This document shows positions 32,367-40,034 of a stretch of 41,631 nt of DNA, one piece after another; the stretch's first letter is position 1; each line of letters opens with the position of its first letter. Where the stretch lies: assembly GCA_900544985.1 (NCBI GenBank), contig UQXK01000012.1, forward strand, positions 1 to 41,631, read 5' to 3'. This DNA comes from an uncultured Eubacteriales bacterium (GTDB lineage: Bacteria > Bacillota > Clostridia > Oscillospirales > CAG-272). The notes beneath the pieces are model-generated. The model was given only the letters and a program-made list of their open reading frames with translations, had not been told where the DNA came from and did not search any database. Made by a program: the position numbers and the translations under genes.

Positions 32367-32819
32367 TTAAAGCTCTGCCAGAACATCTCCCGCATTTGTA
32401 TCCGGTTTTACTTTTTTCATGATACGGGAAATATTTCCGTTTTCGTCTATAATAAACGTTGTCCGTACAACGCCCATGCTGACCTTTCCGTAGAGCTTCT
32501 TTTCTTGCCATACTCCGTAAGCTTCGGCAACGGAATGCTCCGCGTCCGAGAGAAGGGTGAACGGTAGATTGTACTTTTCCGCAAACTTTTCGTGGGAAGC
32601 AGCGCTGTCCCGACTTATGCCGATTATTTCTGCGCCTTTTTCGCAAAATTCATTATAAAGGTCCGCAAATGCGCACGCCTGCCTTGTACATCCGGGAGTA
32701 TTGTCTTTGGGGTAAAAATACAGAACGACTTTTTTGCCTTTATAGTCTGAAAGCGATACTTGCTTTCCGCTCTTATCGGGCAGGGTGAATTCGGGGGCTT
32801 TCATTCCGATTTCCAACAT
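32367..32819 (-). CDS. bcp: Peroxiredoxin of the BCP/PrxQ type
   Basis: 150 residues. Peroxidatic Cys44 in DNTPGCTRQACAF and resolving Cys49 five residues later, the PrxQ arrangement. It reduces peroxides using thioredoxin. AAGGAG precedes the ATG. With the SOD-like protein it is one of two oxygen-defence genes in this otherwise anaerobe-like window. Confidence 0.95.
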   Translation of the reverse strand: MLEIGMKAPEFTLPDKSGKQVSLSDYKGKKVVLYFYPKDNTPGCTRQACAFADLYNEFCEKGAEIIGISRDSAASHEKFAEKYNLPFTLLSDAEHSVAEAYGVWQEKKLYGKVSMGVVRTTFIIDENGNISRIMKKVKPDTNAGDVLAEL

Positions 32820-32967
32820 ATTATCTTCTCCTTATTTTTTTAATATATCTGTTATTCAAAACAAATTTCGATATGAATTTACTTGGTTTATATTTATGTG
32901 CGAATCACGCAGAGCGATACGGTAAAATCAGTTTTACGATAGTTATTGTGTCTTGCGATGTGCAACT

Positions 32968-34038
32968 TTATCGGATGAGCATCGCATCGCCGAAAGAGAA
33001 GAATTTATATTTTTCCTCTATGGCTTTTTTATATGCTTCCATGACAAAATCTTTTCCGGCAAGCGCGGAAACAAGCATTATAAGCGTGCTTTCGGGAAGG
33101 TGAAAGTTTGTTATGAGCATGTCCACAGCCTTAAAACGGTATCCGGGGTATATGAAAATTCCCGTATCGGCGCTTTGCGGAATGATTTTTCCGTTTTCGT
33201 CTGCGGCGCTTTCGAGCGTGCGGCACGACGTCGTACCTACGGCGATTATCCTGCCGCCGTTTTCTTTTGCTTTATTGATTTTTTGCGCGGATTCTTCCGA
33301 GACGGTGAAAAATTCGCTGTGCATCACATGATTTTCTATTTTTTCTTCTTTTACAGGGCGGAAAGTTCCGAGTCCCACATGGAGCATTACGGGAGCTATT
33401 TCCACACCCATGGCTTTTATTTTTTCGAGAAGCTCTTCTGTAAAGTGGAGTCCCGCCGTAGGAGCCGCGGCAGAGCCTTCCTCTCTTGCATAGACCGTCT
33501 GATAGTCGGAATTGTTTTTTAATTCCTCCGTTATATAAGGGGGAAGGGGCATTTTGCCTATCTCGTCGAGGATAGAGTAGAGCGTGTTTCCGCCGCTTTT
33601 ATCGTATTCGAATCTGACTGTGCGGCAACCGTCCTCTCCTATGTCGGTTATTATTGCCGAAAGTTTGCCGTCCCCGAAGTTTACGCATGTGCCTATATGA
33701 AGTCTCTTTCCGGGGCGCGCGATAACTTCCCATGCGTCAAGCTCTTTTTGGCGGAGAAGAACAAATTCGACGTTTGCGCCGCCGTCGCCCTCTTTTTTGC
33801 CGTATATTCTTGCGGGAATAACCTTTGAATCGTTTATTACGAGCACGTCTCCCGGTTTTAGATATTCCGTTATATCGCGGAAAATTTTGTGTTCTATGCT
33901 TTTTTCTTTTCTGTCGAGGACCATGAGCCTTGCTTCGTCGCGTTTTTCATATGCGTGCTGGGCGATAAGTTCTTTCGGAAGATCAAAATAGAAATCGTGC
34001 GTCTTTAAATCCGTTTTTGTTAGTTCGTTTTTTATCAT
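32968..34038 (-). CDS. queA: S-adenosylmethionine:tRNA ribosyltransferase-isomerase
   Basis: QueA builds epoxyqueuosine on tRNA from a 7-aminomethyl-7-deazaguanine base. From the ATG at 34038 it has 356 residues; the opening FYFDLPKELIAQHAYEKRDEARLMVLDR, AAPTAGLHFTEELLEKI and GTTSCRTLES are diagnostic. The start is uncertain: neither this ATG nor one at 34089, which overlaps the upstream gene by 16 bp, has a good ribosome binding site. 34038 gives the length closer to the family. No other queuosine gene is in the window. Confidence 0.93.
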   Translation of the reverse strand: MIKNELTKTDLKTHDFYFDLPKELIAQHAYEKRDEARLMVLDRKEKSIEHKIFRDITEYLKPGDVLVINDSKVIPARIYGKKEGDGGANVEFVLLRQKELDAWEVIARPGKRLHIGTCVNFGDGKLSAIITDIGEDGCRTVRFEYDKSGGNTLYSILDEIGKMPLPPYITEELKNNSDYQTVYAREEGSAAAPTAGLHFTEELLEKIKAMGVEIAPVMLHVGLGTFRPVKEEKIENHVMHSEFFTVSEESAQKINKAKENGGRIIAVGTTSCRTLESAADENGKIIPQSADTGIFIYPGYRFKAVDMLITNFHLPESTLIMLVSALAGKDFVMEAYKKAIEEKYKFFSFGDAMLIR

Positions 34039-34073
34039 TGTTTTATATTTGTCCGATCCTGTTTTTGTAAGGC

Positions 34074-34643
34074 TTACTCCTCTTCGCATTTCTCGGAAAG
34101 TTTTTCGAAAAATTCGGAAAGGTCTTTTTCTATCTCCTCCGCGTTGTCGCTTATGCTTACGGTTTCATGCCAGAATGTCTTATATACGCGTACAAGGAAC
34201 AGCGTTGTGAATGCGACGCTTCTTTCAAGCTCTCTTTTCGATCTTGCGAGCATTATATCGTTTTTGCGCTGCTCGGAATCGCTCTCGTCGTCGCTGTCTG
34301 CGTCAAGAGAAGCCGTCTGTTCTATTGCGAGAAGTTCTTCCTCTTCGTTATTGTAAAGCTCTTCGTCGCTTTCCGTCTTCGGGCGCTTTACGGTGATCTT
34401 TACATTGCTTATGTATCCGTCGGAGTATTCGCATCTGTCGGTAAGAACGGAAAGAGCGGACAATTCTTTTCGTTTTTCTTCTGTGAGGTTTTCGTTTTCG
34501 CGGGAAAATTCCGTTTCAAGCTCAAATCCTATCGATGAGAATTTTTCTTTGAAATCCTCGGATATTTTTGTTGCTTCTTCGGCAAGTGTTTTTTCACGTT
34601 CGTATATTTCTTCGTCGCTTATTTTTTTACGGGATATTTCCAT
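34074..34643 (-). CDS. Hypothetical acidic, helix-rich protein
   Basis: 189 residues from the ATG at 34643, which follows AAAGGAG; a longer in-frame reading has no site. It is rich in Glu, Asp, Lys and Ser, with predicted helices at both ends and no membrane segment, and a patch of beta character near ISNVKITVKRP. I do not recognise a family. It ends 35 bp before the preferred queA start and is probably the first gene of that transcript. Confidence 0.7.
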   Translation of the reverse strand: MEISRKKISDEEIYEREKTLAEEATKISEDFKEKFSSIGFELETEFSRENENLTEEKRKELSALSVLTDRCEYSDGYISNVKITVKRPKTESDEELYNNEEEELLAIEQTASLDADSDDESDSEQRKNDIMLARSKRELERSVAFTTLFLVRVYKTFWHETVSISDNAEEIEKDLSEFFEKLSEKCEEE

Positions 34644-34700
34644 AATACGCTCCTTTTTTTCGCAATTATTTAATATTTTTTTAAGTTTTTTTGTAATGTG

Positions 34701-34729
34701 TTGAAAAAATAATCGTTTTGGTATAAAAT
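34701..34729 (+). promoter_or_regulatory. Promoter of ireB
   Basis: TTGAAA, 17 bp, TAAAAT, about 55 bp before the ATG. Confidence 0.6.
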
Positions 34730-34784
34730 AAAAACAATAAAAATAATGCCAAGCGCGTATCTTATAAAGAAAGGATTTTTGAAA

Positions 34785-35051
34785 ATGTCTGATAGAGAAT
34801 TTGATGTCCGTGAAACCGCATTTCACTCGGAAGTAGGAAGCGAAGAAGAACTCAAAAATGTGATACGAACCGTATATAACGCGCTTTTGGAAAAGGGATA
34901 TAATCCCGTCAACCAGATTGTGGGATATATACTTTCCGAGGATCCTACCTATATTACGAACTACAAGGGCGCAAGGTCGATAATGAGAAAGATCGACAGG
35001 GACGAGCTTTTGTCCGGTATGCTGAAAGAGTATCTCAAACTTGAAGATTGA
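34785..35051 (+). CDS. IreB-family regulatory phosphoprotein (UPF0297)
   Basis: 88 residues from the ATG at 34785 (AAAGGA upstream). The family core VYNALLEKGYNPVNQIVGYILSEDPTYITNYKGARSIMRKIDRDE spans most of the protein. IreB is a substrate of the PASTA kinase IreK and affects envelope stress tolerance in enterococci. Usually it stands between alaS and ruvX; here it is monocistronic with its own promoter and terminator. Confidence 0.95.
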   Translation: MSDREFDVRETAFHSEVGSEEELKNVIRTVYNALLEKGYNPVNQIVGYILSEDPTYITNYKGARSIMRKIDRDELLSGMLKEYLKLED

Positions 35052-35056
35052 AGATG

Positions 35057-35090
35057 AACGGTGCCGTTTGAAACGGTGCCGTTTTACTTT
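35057..35090 (+). terminator. Terminator of ireB
   Basis: AACGGTGCCGTTT folds on AAACGGTGCCGTT with two G-T wobbles, then TTTACTTTT. Begins 5 bp after the stop codon. Confidence 0.8.
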
Positions 35091-35224
35091 TGCGGCATTT
35101 TTATTGTTTTTCGCATATTTTTACTTATATAGTATAAATCAAAAAAGCGCTTATTTCAAGACGGAATTGTATTAAAACATGTCTTGTATACAAAAGTATT
35201 GCAAATATTACGGGAAAAGCGGTT

Positions 35225-36145
35225 TTAAAATGCGGCGGCGCTTAAAAGGATAGGCTCCGTCTTTTTGTAAACGGATTCAAGATCGGAATCGGGAAGGGGA
35301 TTCTCGCCTTTTCCGCACTCTATGGTAAAAGCGGGAATGCCGAGGGAATCTATCACCCAGTCCTTGTATCCTCCGTATGAGGCGATGCCGTCGGGGCGGC
35401 TTACTTTGTATCCCGAAAGCGCGGCGAAACATTCCGCCATGAGTTTTGATCTGCAAGACGATTTGCCGTTATAATCGTAATATATCTCCTCCCCCTGCGT
35501 ATGGAGCGCGATTACGGAAGAAAGAGAAAATTTCAGCGCCCGCGTAAGATCGGCGAGCGCCATGCTTTCGGGCTCGCTTTCGGGAGCTTCTCCTGCAAAG
35601 CGCGTGGGACCGGGAACCGATACGCCGTATTCCTTTTCGAGCATTTTTGATTTATCAAATCCCGCGTTGTAATTGTGATTGAGGTCCACACCCGCGGCGT
35701 TCGCCTGCCAATGCGAAAAATCATGGCTTCCTTTGTTCATTTTCAAAAGCGCGTCATACAGCGCGCCTTTTTTTATATTCCCTCTTTCTATATCTATGCC
35801 GTCGGGATTTAACGCGGGGATTATATAGATACATTTTTTCTCGTACATTTCAAGAAGCTCTTCTTTGGAGAAAAATCCCATTTCTTTTCCGTTTTCCGCG
35901 GCGTCAAGAATTTTTTCTGCAAATTCGAGAAGCACAAAGGAAGTCATATATTCCATTGCGTGATGTGCCCCGACAAGGATTATGCTTTTTTTGCCTTTTC
36001 CGATTTTAAGGCAGAGAAGATCTCTTTTCAAAACGCTTTTTCCGAAAGAGAAAAGCTTTGTATTCTTATATTGTTGAGAGATGTTTTTAAGTGAATCATC
36101 TATATAATCCGTGATATCGGCTCTTTTTGGTATCTCGTAAAACAT
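35225..36145 (-). CDS. M14 family zinc carboxypeptidase
   Basis: 306 residues from the ATG at 36145 (AAGGAGACGACTT upstream). Zinc ligands His62 and Glu65 (HAME) and His215 (ALHTQGEE), substrate-binding DLNHNYN (154-160) and catalytic Glu276 (FTIECGKGENP) are all present. No signal peptide. It resembles gamma-D-glutamyl-diaminopimelate peptidases, which trim cell-wall peptides, and may act in muropeptide recycling; that is inferred from family resemblance. Confidence 0.92.
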   Translation of the reverse strand: MFYEIPKRADITDYIDDSLKNISQQYKNTKLFSFGKSVLKRDLLCLKIGKGKKSIILVGAHHAMEYMTSFVLLEFAEKILDAAENGKEMGFFSKEELLEMYEKKCIYIIPALNPDGIDIERGNIKKGALYDALLKMNKGSHDFSHWQANAAGVDLNHNYNAGFDKSKMLEKEYGVSVPGPTRFAGEAPESEPESMALADLTRALKFSLSSVIALHTQGEEIYYDYNGKSSCRSKLMAECFAALSGYKVSRPDGIASYGGYKDWVIDSLGIPAFTIECGKGENPLPDSDLESVYKKTEPILLSAAAF

Positions 36146-36251
36146 ATAAGTCGTCTCCTTTTTGTTTATTATGATTATTCTATGCATTGGCGGCGTAAGT
36201 GTTATAAATCAAGGAATTATGCGTCTTGAAACAAAAAAACGGAACAAAGGT

Positions 36252-36280
36252 TTGATTTTTTTCTTATTTTGTGGTATAAT
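36252..36280 (+). promoter_or_regulatory. Promoter at the head of R2 copy 3 (toward lexA)
   Basis: TTGATT, 17 bp, TATAAT with extended -10 (TGGTATAAT). A GAAC-AAAG-GTTT sequence at 36242-36253 overlaps the -35 and resembles a Gram-positive SOS box (GAACNNNNGTTC) with a mismatch in the last base. Confidence 0.55.
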
Positions 36281-36348
36281 AATCCCACAAACGGTATGTT
36301 TGTGTTTTGCTTTGTAAAAAAACAGGCACAAACTGCAAAAGGATATAG
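36275..36348 (+). repeat. Switch-like repeat R2, copy 3
   Basis: TATAATAATCCC, then CACAAAC (36286-36292), GTTTGTG (36298-36304) and CACAAAC (36327-36333), ending AAAAGGATATAG. It points toward lexA, as the other two copies point toward GH95. A second extended -10 (TGATATAAT, 36363-36371) follows. Confidence 0.75.
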
Positions 36349-36377
36349 CTTTTCTCAAAATATGATATAATAGGCAC

Positions 36378-36645
36378 AGAAGTCTTGCAACGCAAGACTT
36401 TACGAAGCCCATTTGAATGGGCTTCTGCGACGCGCTTTGCGCGTCTTATGCCATTGACGGCTTCGTAAAAATGCCCTTGCAAGCAAGCATTTTTACTTCA
36501 TGGTAGAATGTGCGCAGAAGAGATTTGCCGCATGGTTTTAGAAGCATTACGGCTTCTTCGACGCGCTTTGCGCGTCCTACGCCATTGACGGCTTTAAAAT
36601 CGCGTCCTTGCTATCAAACGCGATGCTTCATGGCAAAATTTAAAA
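36378..36645 (+). repeat. Tandem multi-hairpin array upstream of lexA
   Basis: Successive stems AAGTCTTGC/GCAAGACTT, GAAGCCCATT/AATGGGCTTC, GACGCGC/GCGCGTC, GCC/GGC around ATTGAC, and GTAAAAATGC/GCATTTTTAC. A second unit offset by 131 bp (36421 to 36552) repeats the GACGCGCTTTGCGCGTC and CCATTGACGGC parts and ends with a different stem, ATCGCGT/ACGCGAT. No coding frame is convincing. It may be a structured RNA made from the -10 at 36366. Confidence 0.75.
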
Positions 36646-36694
36646 GAAACTGAAAATTGTAACAGCTTAAAATAAAAATACGGGAGGATTTTAT

Positions 36695-37300
36695 ATGAAA
36701 CCGCTAACACGGCGCGAAAAGGAAGTATATGACTACATTTGCCGCACCATTGAGGAAAACGGGTATTCGCCTTCCGTGCGCGATATACGCGATAGCCTCG
36801 GAATAAAGAGCACGTCTACCGTTCACGCATATATAAATCACCTTGAAGAAAAGGGCTATATCCATAAAGAGGACGGGAAGAGCAGAACGCTCACCGTGGG
36901 AGACGAGCTTGTTCCGAAATCTAAAACGCGCGTGCCCATACTCGGTCAGGTCGCGGCGGGTCTTCCGATACTTGCCGAGCAGAACATAGAGGGATATATA
37001 GAGTTTACTCCGAGCGAAAAGGGTATGACGGGTGAGCTTTTTGCTCTGAGAGTAAAGGGTGAGAGCATGATAGAGGCGGGAATAATGAACGGAGACTATG
37101 TCATAGTCTGCCGCACTTCATATGTGGAGAACGGCGACATCGCCGTCGTTCTTGTGGAGGACGAAGCGACGGTAAAGACATTCTACCGCGAAAACGGACA
37201 TTACAGACTTCAACCGGAAAATAAGACGATGAAGCCGATAATCGCAAAAGAACTTTACGTTCTCGGCAAAGTCATAGCGGATGTAAGATACTACAATTAA
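36695..37300 (+). CDS. lexA: LexA repressor
   Basis: 201 residues; GGGAGGA precedes the ATG. Winged helix-turn-helix DNA-binding domain (about 1-65; SPSVRDIRDSLGIKSTSTVHAYINHLEEKGYI) and S24 self-cleavage domain with cleavage site Ala88-Gly89, Ser124 (GESM) and Lys161 (VKTFY). LexA represses SOS DNA-repair genes until RecA filaments trigger its cleavage. It stands alone, preceded by a 549-bp non-coding region full of structured repeats. Confidence 0.97.
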   Translation: MKPLTRREKEVYDYICRTIEENGYSPSVRDIRDSLGIKSTSTVHAYINHLEEKGYIHKEDGKSRTLTVGDELVPKSKTRVPILGQVAAGLPILAEQNIEGYIEFTPSEKGMTGELFALRVKGESMIEAGIMNGDYVIVCRTSYVENGDIAVVLVEDEATVKTFYRENGHYRLQPENKTMKPIIAKELYVLGKVIADVRYYN

Positions 37301-37387
37301 AAACATAAAGCCCGGAAGTCTTTTTTAAAATACGGCAAGTGCTTTATGAAAGAATAAAAAACAAAAACGGTGAACGGTAATTTTTTT

Positions 37388-38209
37388 ATGAGCAACGAAA
37401 TTTACGCCTCGACAGGCACATTCATAGGACGCGCAAACGGGTGCGAGCCCGATGTTATAAAAAGGGAAGCGCCGAACATAAAATGCGACGGTTTTGAACT
37501 TATGCTTCTTTCGGCGTGGTACGACGATTTTTTCAAAATCATTGACAGAATAGCGTCTTTTGACATTTATTTTCCCGTAATACATTTCGAGAAAGGCATA
37601 GGAATACTCCTTGCGGAGAACACGGAGGAGAGCATAAAGAAGGCTTTCGAAAACTTCTCTTTGAATGTGGAAGCTGCAAAGAGAGTCGGCGCGAAAAAAG
37701 CGGTGTTTCATCTGTGGGGCGGAAAATTTTCGGATTCCGCAATAGACGACAGCGTAAAGTTTGTATCTTACTTTTACGAAATGTGCGATAAAGCGGGCGT
37801 GGACCTTTTAATAGAAAATATACCCGCAAGGGAAAACGGACCTTTTTCCTGCTTTGAGAAGATAAAAAAAGCATATCCCCACGCGCGCTTTATTTATGAT
37901 ACGCGTTTCGGGGAGTTCCATGGCGAGAGCAGGAAACTTTTTGCTTCCGATTTCTGGCGCGACGTAAGGCATATACATATAAGCTCGTTCGACGGCAGAA
38001 TGAACGAATGGGGACTTCTTCGTCCGATACTTCACCCCGGAGAGGGAATAATAGATTTCGATTCCCTTATCGGCGATATGCCGGAATACGGCGCGTCCGT
38101 TACGCTCGAAAGCCCCGTTCTTTCCGACGACGGAAGTATCGATATAGATAAGCTCAACCGCTCTCTTTCTTATCTGAAAGAGAGATTTTCCGAAAAAGCG
38201 GGAATATAA
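37388..38209 (+). CDS. Sugar phosphate isomerase/epimerase-like TIM-barrel protein
   Basis: 273 residues from the ATG at 37388; an in-frame GTG at 37370 is also possible, and neither has a strong ribosome binding site. The xylose-isomerase-like (AP endonuclease 2) barrel shows GFELML, FPVIHFEKG, AVFHLWGG, LLIENIP, FIYDTRFGEFHG and HIHISSFDGR, with Glu, Asp and His at the usual metal-binding places. Members isomerise or epimerise sugars and inositols; the substrate is unknown. It follows lexA by 87 bp with no terminator in between. Confidence 0.85.
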   Translation: MSNEIYASTGTFIGRANGCEPDVIKREAPNIKCDGFELMLLSAWYDDFFKIIDRIASFDIYFPVIHFEKGIGILLAENTEESIKKAFENFSLNVEAAKRVGAKKAVFHLWGGKFSDSAIDDSVKFVSYFYEMCDKAGVDLLIENIPARENGPFSCFEKIKKAYPHARFIYDTRFGEFHGESRKLFASDFWRDVRHIHISSFDGRMNEWGLLRPILHPGEGIIDFDSLIGDMPEYGASVTLESPVLSDDGSIDIDKLNRSLSYLKERFSEKAGI

Positions 38210-38496
38210 AAGTCTTATTTTTCTTATTTGAGAACTTTTGATGAATTTTTTTATCATGGGTGGAAATAATCGCGCGATTGTGATATCATATAGAAAATAA
38301 CGGCAGAACGGATTTTATAAGGGCAGAAGTTTTATTTGACGCACTCTTTGGTGTTATCCGCATCGTATTTATGCGTGATAATCTCCTTGAAAATTATTCT
38401 ATCGGAATTTTGCAAAATAAAAATTTATTTTTACTTTCTGATATATACAAAAATGAAATTATACGGCGACGCTCTCTATCAAAAAACGGAGGAATC

Positions 38497-40008
38497 ATGA
38501 AAGAAAACAAAACCAAAAAAAATTCCGGCGGCAAAAAAGCGATTATTATAACCGTAGTGAGCGTTGTGCTTGCGGTACTCATCATCGTTCCGACTGTGGC
38601 TATCCTTGTCTCCAAGAGGGGGAAACCCATAGATTTTTTGATGAAAAACGATCTTTCCAAATATGTGTCGGTAGATATCGGCGACAAATTGGATTATAAT
38701 AAACTGAAAGAAACTCTGAAATCGGGTTATGACGTTTTCAGAGTCGGGCTTACGGAAGTTTACTTCGAAAACACGGCTTATGTTGAAGAAGGCTCTACAA
38801 TTGATTTTACTCTTTCCGCCGAAATCATCACGAAGAAAGAAGACGGCTCTAAGGAGTATACGGCATACGAACTTCCGGAAAAATATAAAAAAACGGAAGG
38901 CTACCGTCCTTTTTCCGACAAGAGCAAGCTGTTTTTCGATAACGCTCTTGCAAACACGGGAAATATAAACGAATATAATTCTTATTATCTTGTGCGTAAT
39001 AAAGAAGCAAAATTCGATGTCACGATGCCGGTAAGCGAAGAGTACGGCGCTCTTTCTGGAAAAGACGTAAGATTTACGATAAAAGTAACGGACTATGTTG
39101 CGCGTTATATCTGTTTTAATGGTCAAATTGATTCTTCCCTTTCTATTATAGCGGAATGGTTTGCGGAAACCGCGGTCAAAAAGACCGAAAATAAGGTGGA
39201 AAGCGCCGTTTCCGATGGTGATGTTGTATTATACAACTGTATAGACAAAATGACCGACGGCACGGTAAAGGAATACAAAGATGTAAAAATCGAGGCTACG
39301 GGTGACCATCTTAAATATTTTGAGGGCAAAGTTGCAGGAGACAAATTTACACAGACTATCGACGGCGTCGAAGAGGAATTCGAAATAAAAGAGGTCCACA
39401 AATCCGAAGATATAAAAGCTGCTTTGAAAGATATGGGATATGCGAGCGTTTTTGATTATATGGAAGAGCTTCGCATATGGTGCTATGCCGTCCACAGCGA
39501 CGGGATTTTGGCAATAATCTGCCAAAGCACAGAGCTTTCGGAGTATCCGAAAAATCTTTTTGCCACTTATAAAAAGATTGAAGACGACATGTGGGAAAAG
39601 GATTTCAGAACGAGTGCAAAATCAATGGCGGATACATGGGGAGATTCCGTGGCGTTCGAAGCGTATGGAATAAGCGGATATAATACATTCGACGATTATC
39701 TTGAAGAGCTACTCTATGAACATACAAAGACGGTCGTGCGTGAATTGGTGATATCATTTGCTCTTGCAGACGACATGGGAATACTTGATGGAATGTATGA
39801 AGAGTATAATAAATCTTTGGAAGAATTTATGAAAGCAAACGATTATTCGAAAAACGAGGCGCTTTCATCTCTTAGCTACAACGGCGACGAAGCGTACGTT
39901 TTTTGCGCCAGTTTCCTTTCTCCCGCTCTCGGCATAAAGCTTGCCGGTTCTGTGACGGGCGCTGAATTTATAGACATACTATCCGACAGCTATATGGATG
40001 TAGGCTGA
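38497..40008 (+). CDS. Membrane-anchored trigger factor/FKBP-like protein, paralogue 1
   Basis: 503 residues; CGGAGG precedes the ATG. A Lys-rich N-terminus and one membrane helix (about 17-41) put the rest outside. Two regions look like degenerate FKBP/trigger-factor PPIase domains: about 65-205, ending FDVTMPVSEEYGALSGKDVRFTIKVTDYV, and about 225-310. A helical C-terminal region (about 315-503; TVVRELVISFALADDMGILDGMYEEYNKSLEEF) recalls the chaperone arms of trigger factor. The ribosome-binding N-domain is absent. Extracytoplasmic chaperoning is inferred. The 287-bp gap before it holds only a weak TTGACG (38336) and no clear gene. Confidence 0.78.
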   Translation: MKENKTKKNSGGKKAIIITVVSVVLAVLIIVPTVAILVSKRGKPIDFLMKNDLSKYVSVDIGDKLDYNKLKETLKSGYDVFRVGLTEVYFENTAYVEEGSTIDFTLSAEIITKKEDGSKEYTAYELPEKYKKTEGYRPFSDKSKLFFDNALANTGNINEYNSYYLVRNKEAKFDVTMPVSEEYGALSGKDVRFTIKVTDYVARYICFNGQIDSSLSIIAEWFAETAVKKTENKVESAVSDGDVVLYNCIDKMTDGTVKEYKDVKIEATGDHLKYFEGKVAGDKFTQTIDGVEEEFEIKEVHKSEDIKAALKDMGYASVFDYMEELRIWCYAVHSDGILAIICQSTELSEYPKNLFATYKKIEDDMWEKDFRTSAKSMADTWGDSVAFEAYGISGYNTFDDYLEELLYEHTKTVVRELVISFALADDMGILDGMYEEYNKSLEEFMKANDYSKNEALSSLSYNGDEAYVFCASFLSPALGIKLAGSVTGAEFIDILSDSYMDVG

Positions 40009-40034
40009 CGGAAAAATACAAATCGGAGATTTAT

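Noticed and set aside
36209..36482. Short minus-strand frames over the R2 copy upstream of lexA
   Set aside because: They run through promoter-like and hairpin sequences, lack ribosome binding sites and only mirror the repeat.
36378..36645. CRISPR array
   Set aside because: Only two long units with imperfect identity and internal palindromes; no regular short repeats with unique spacers and no cas genes.
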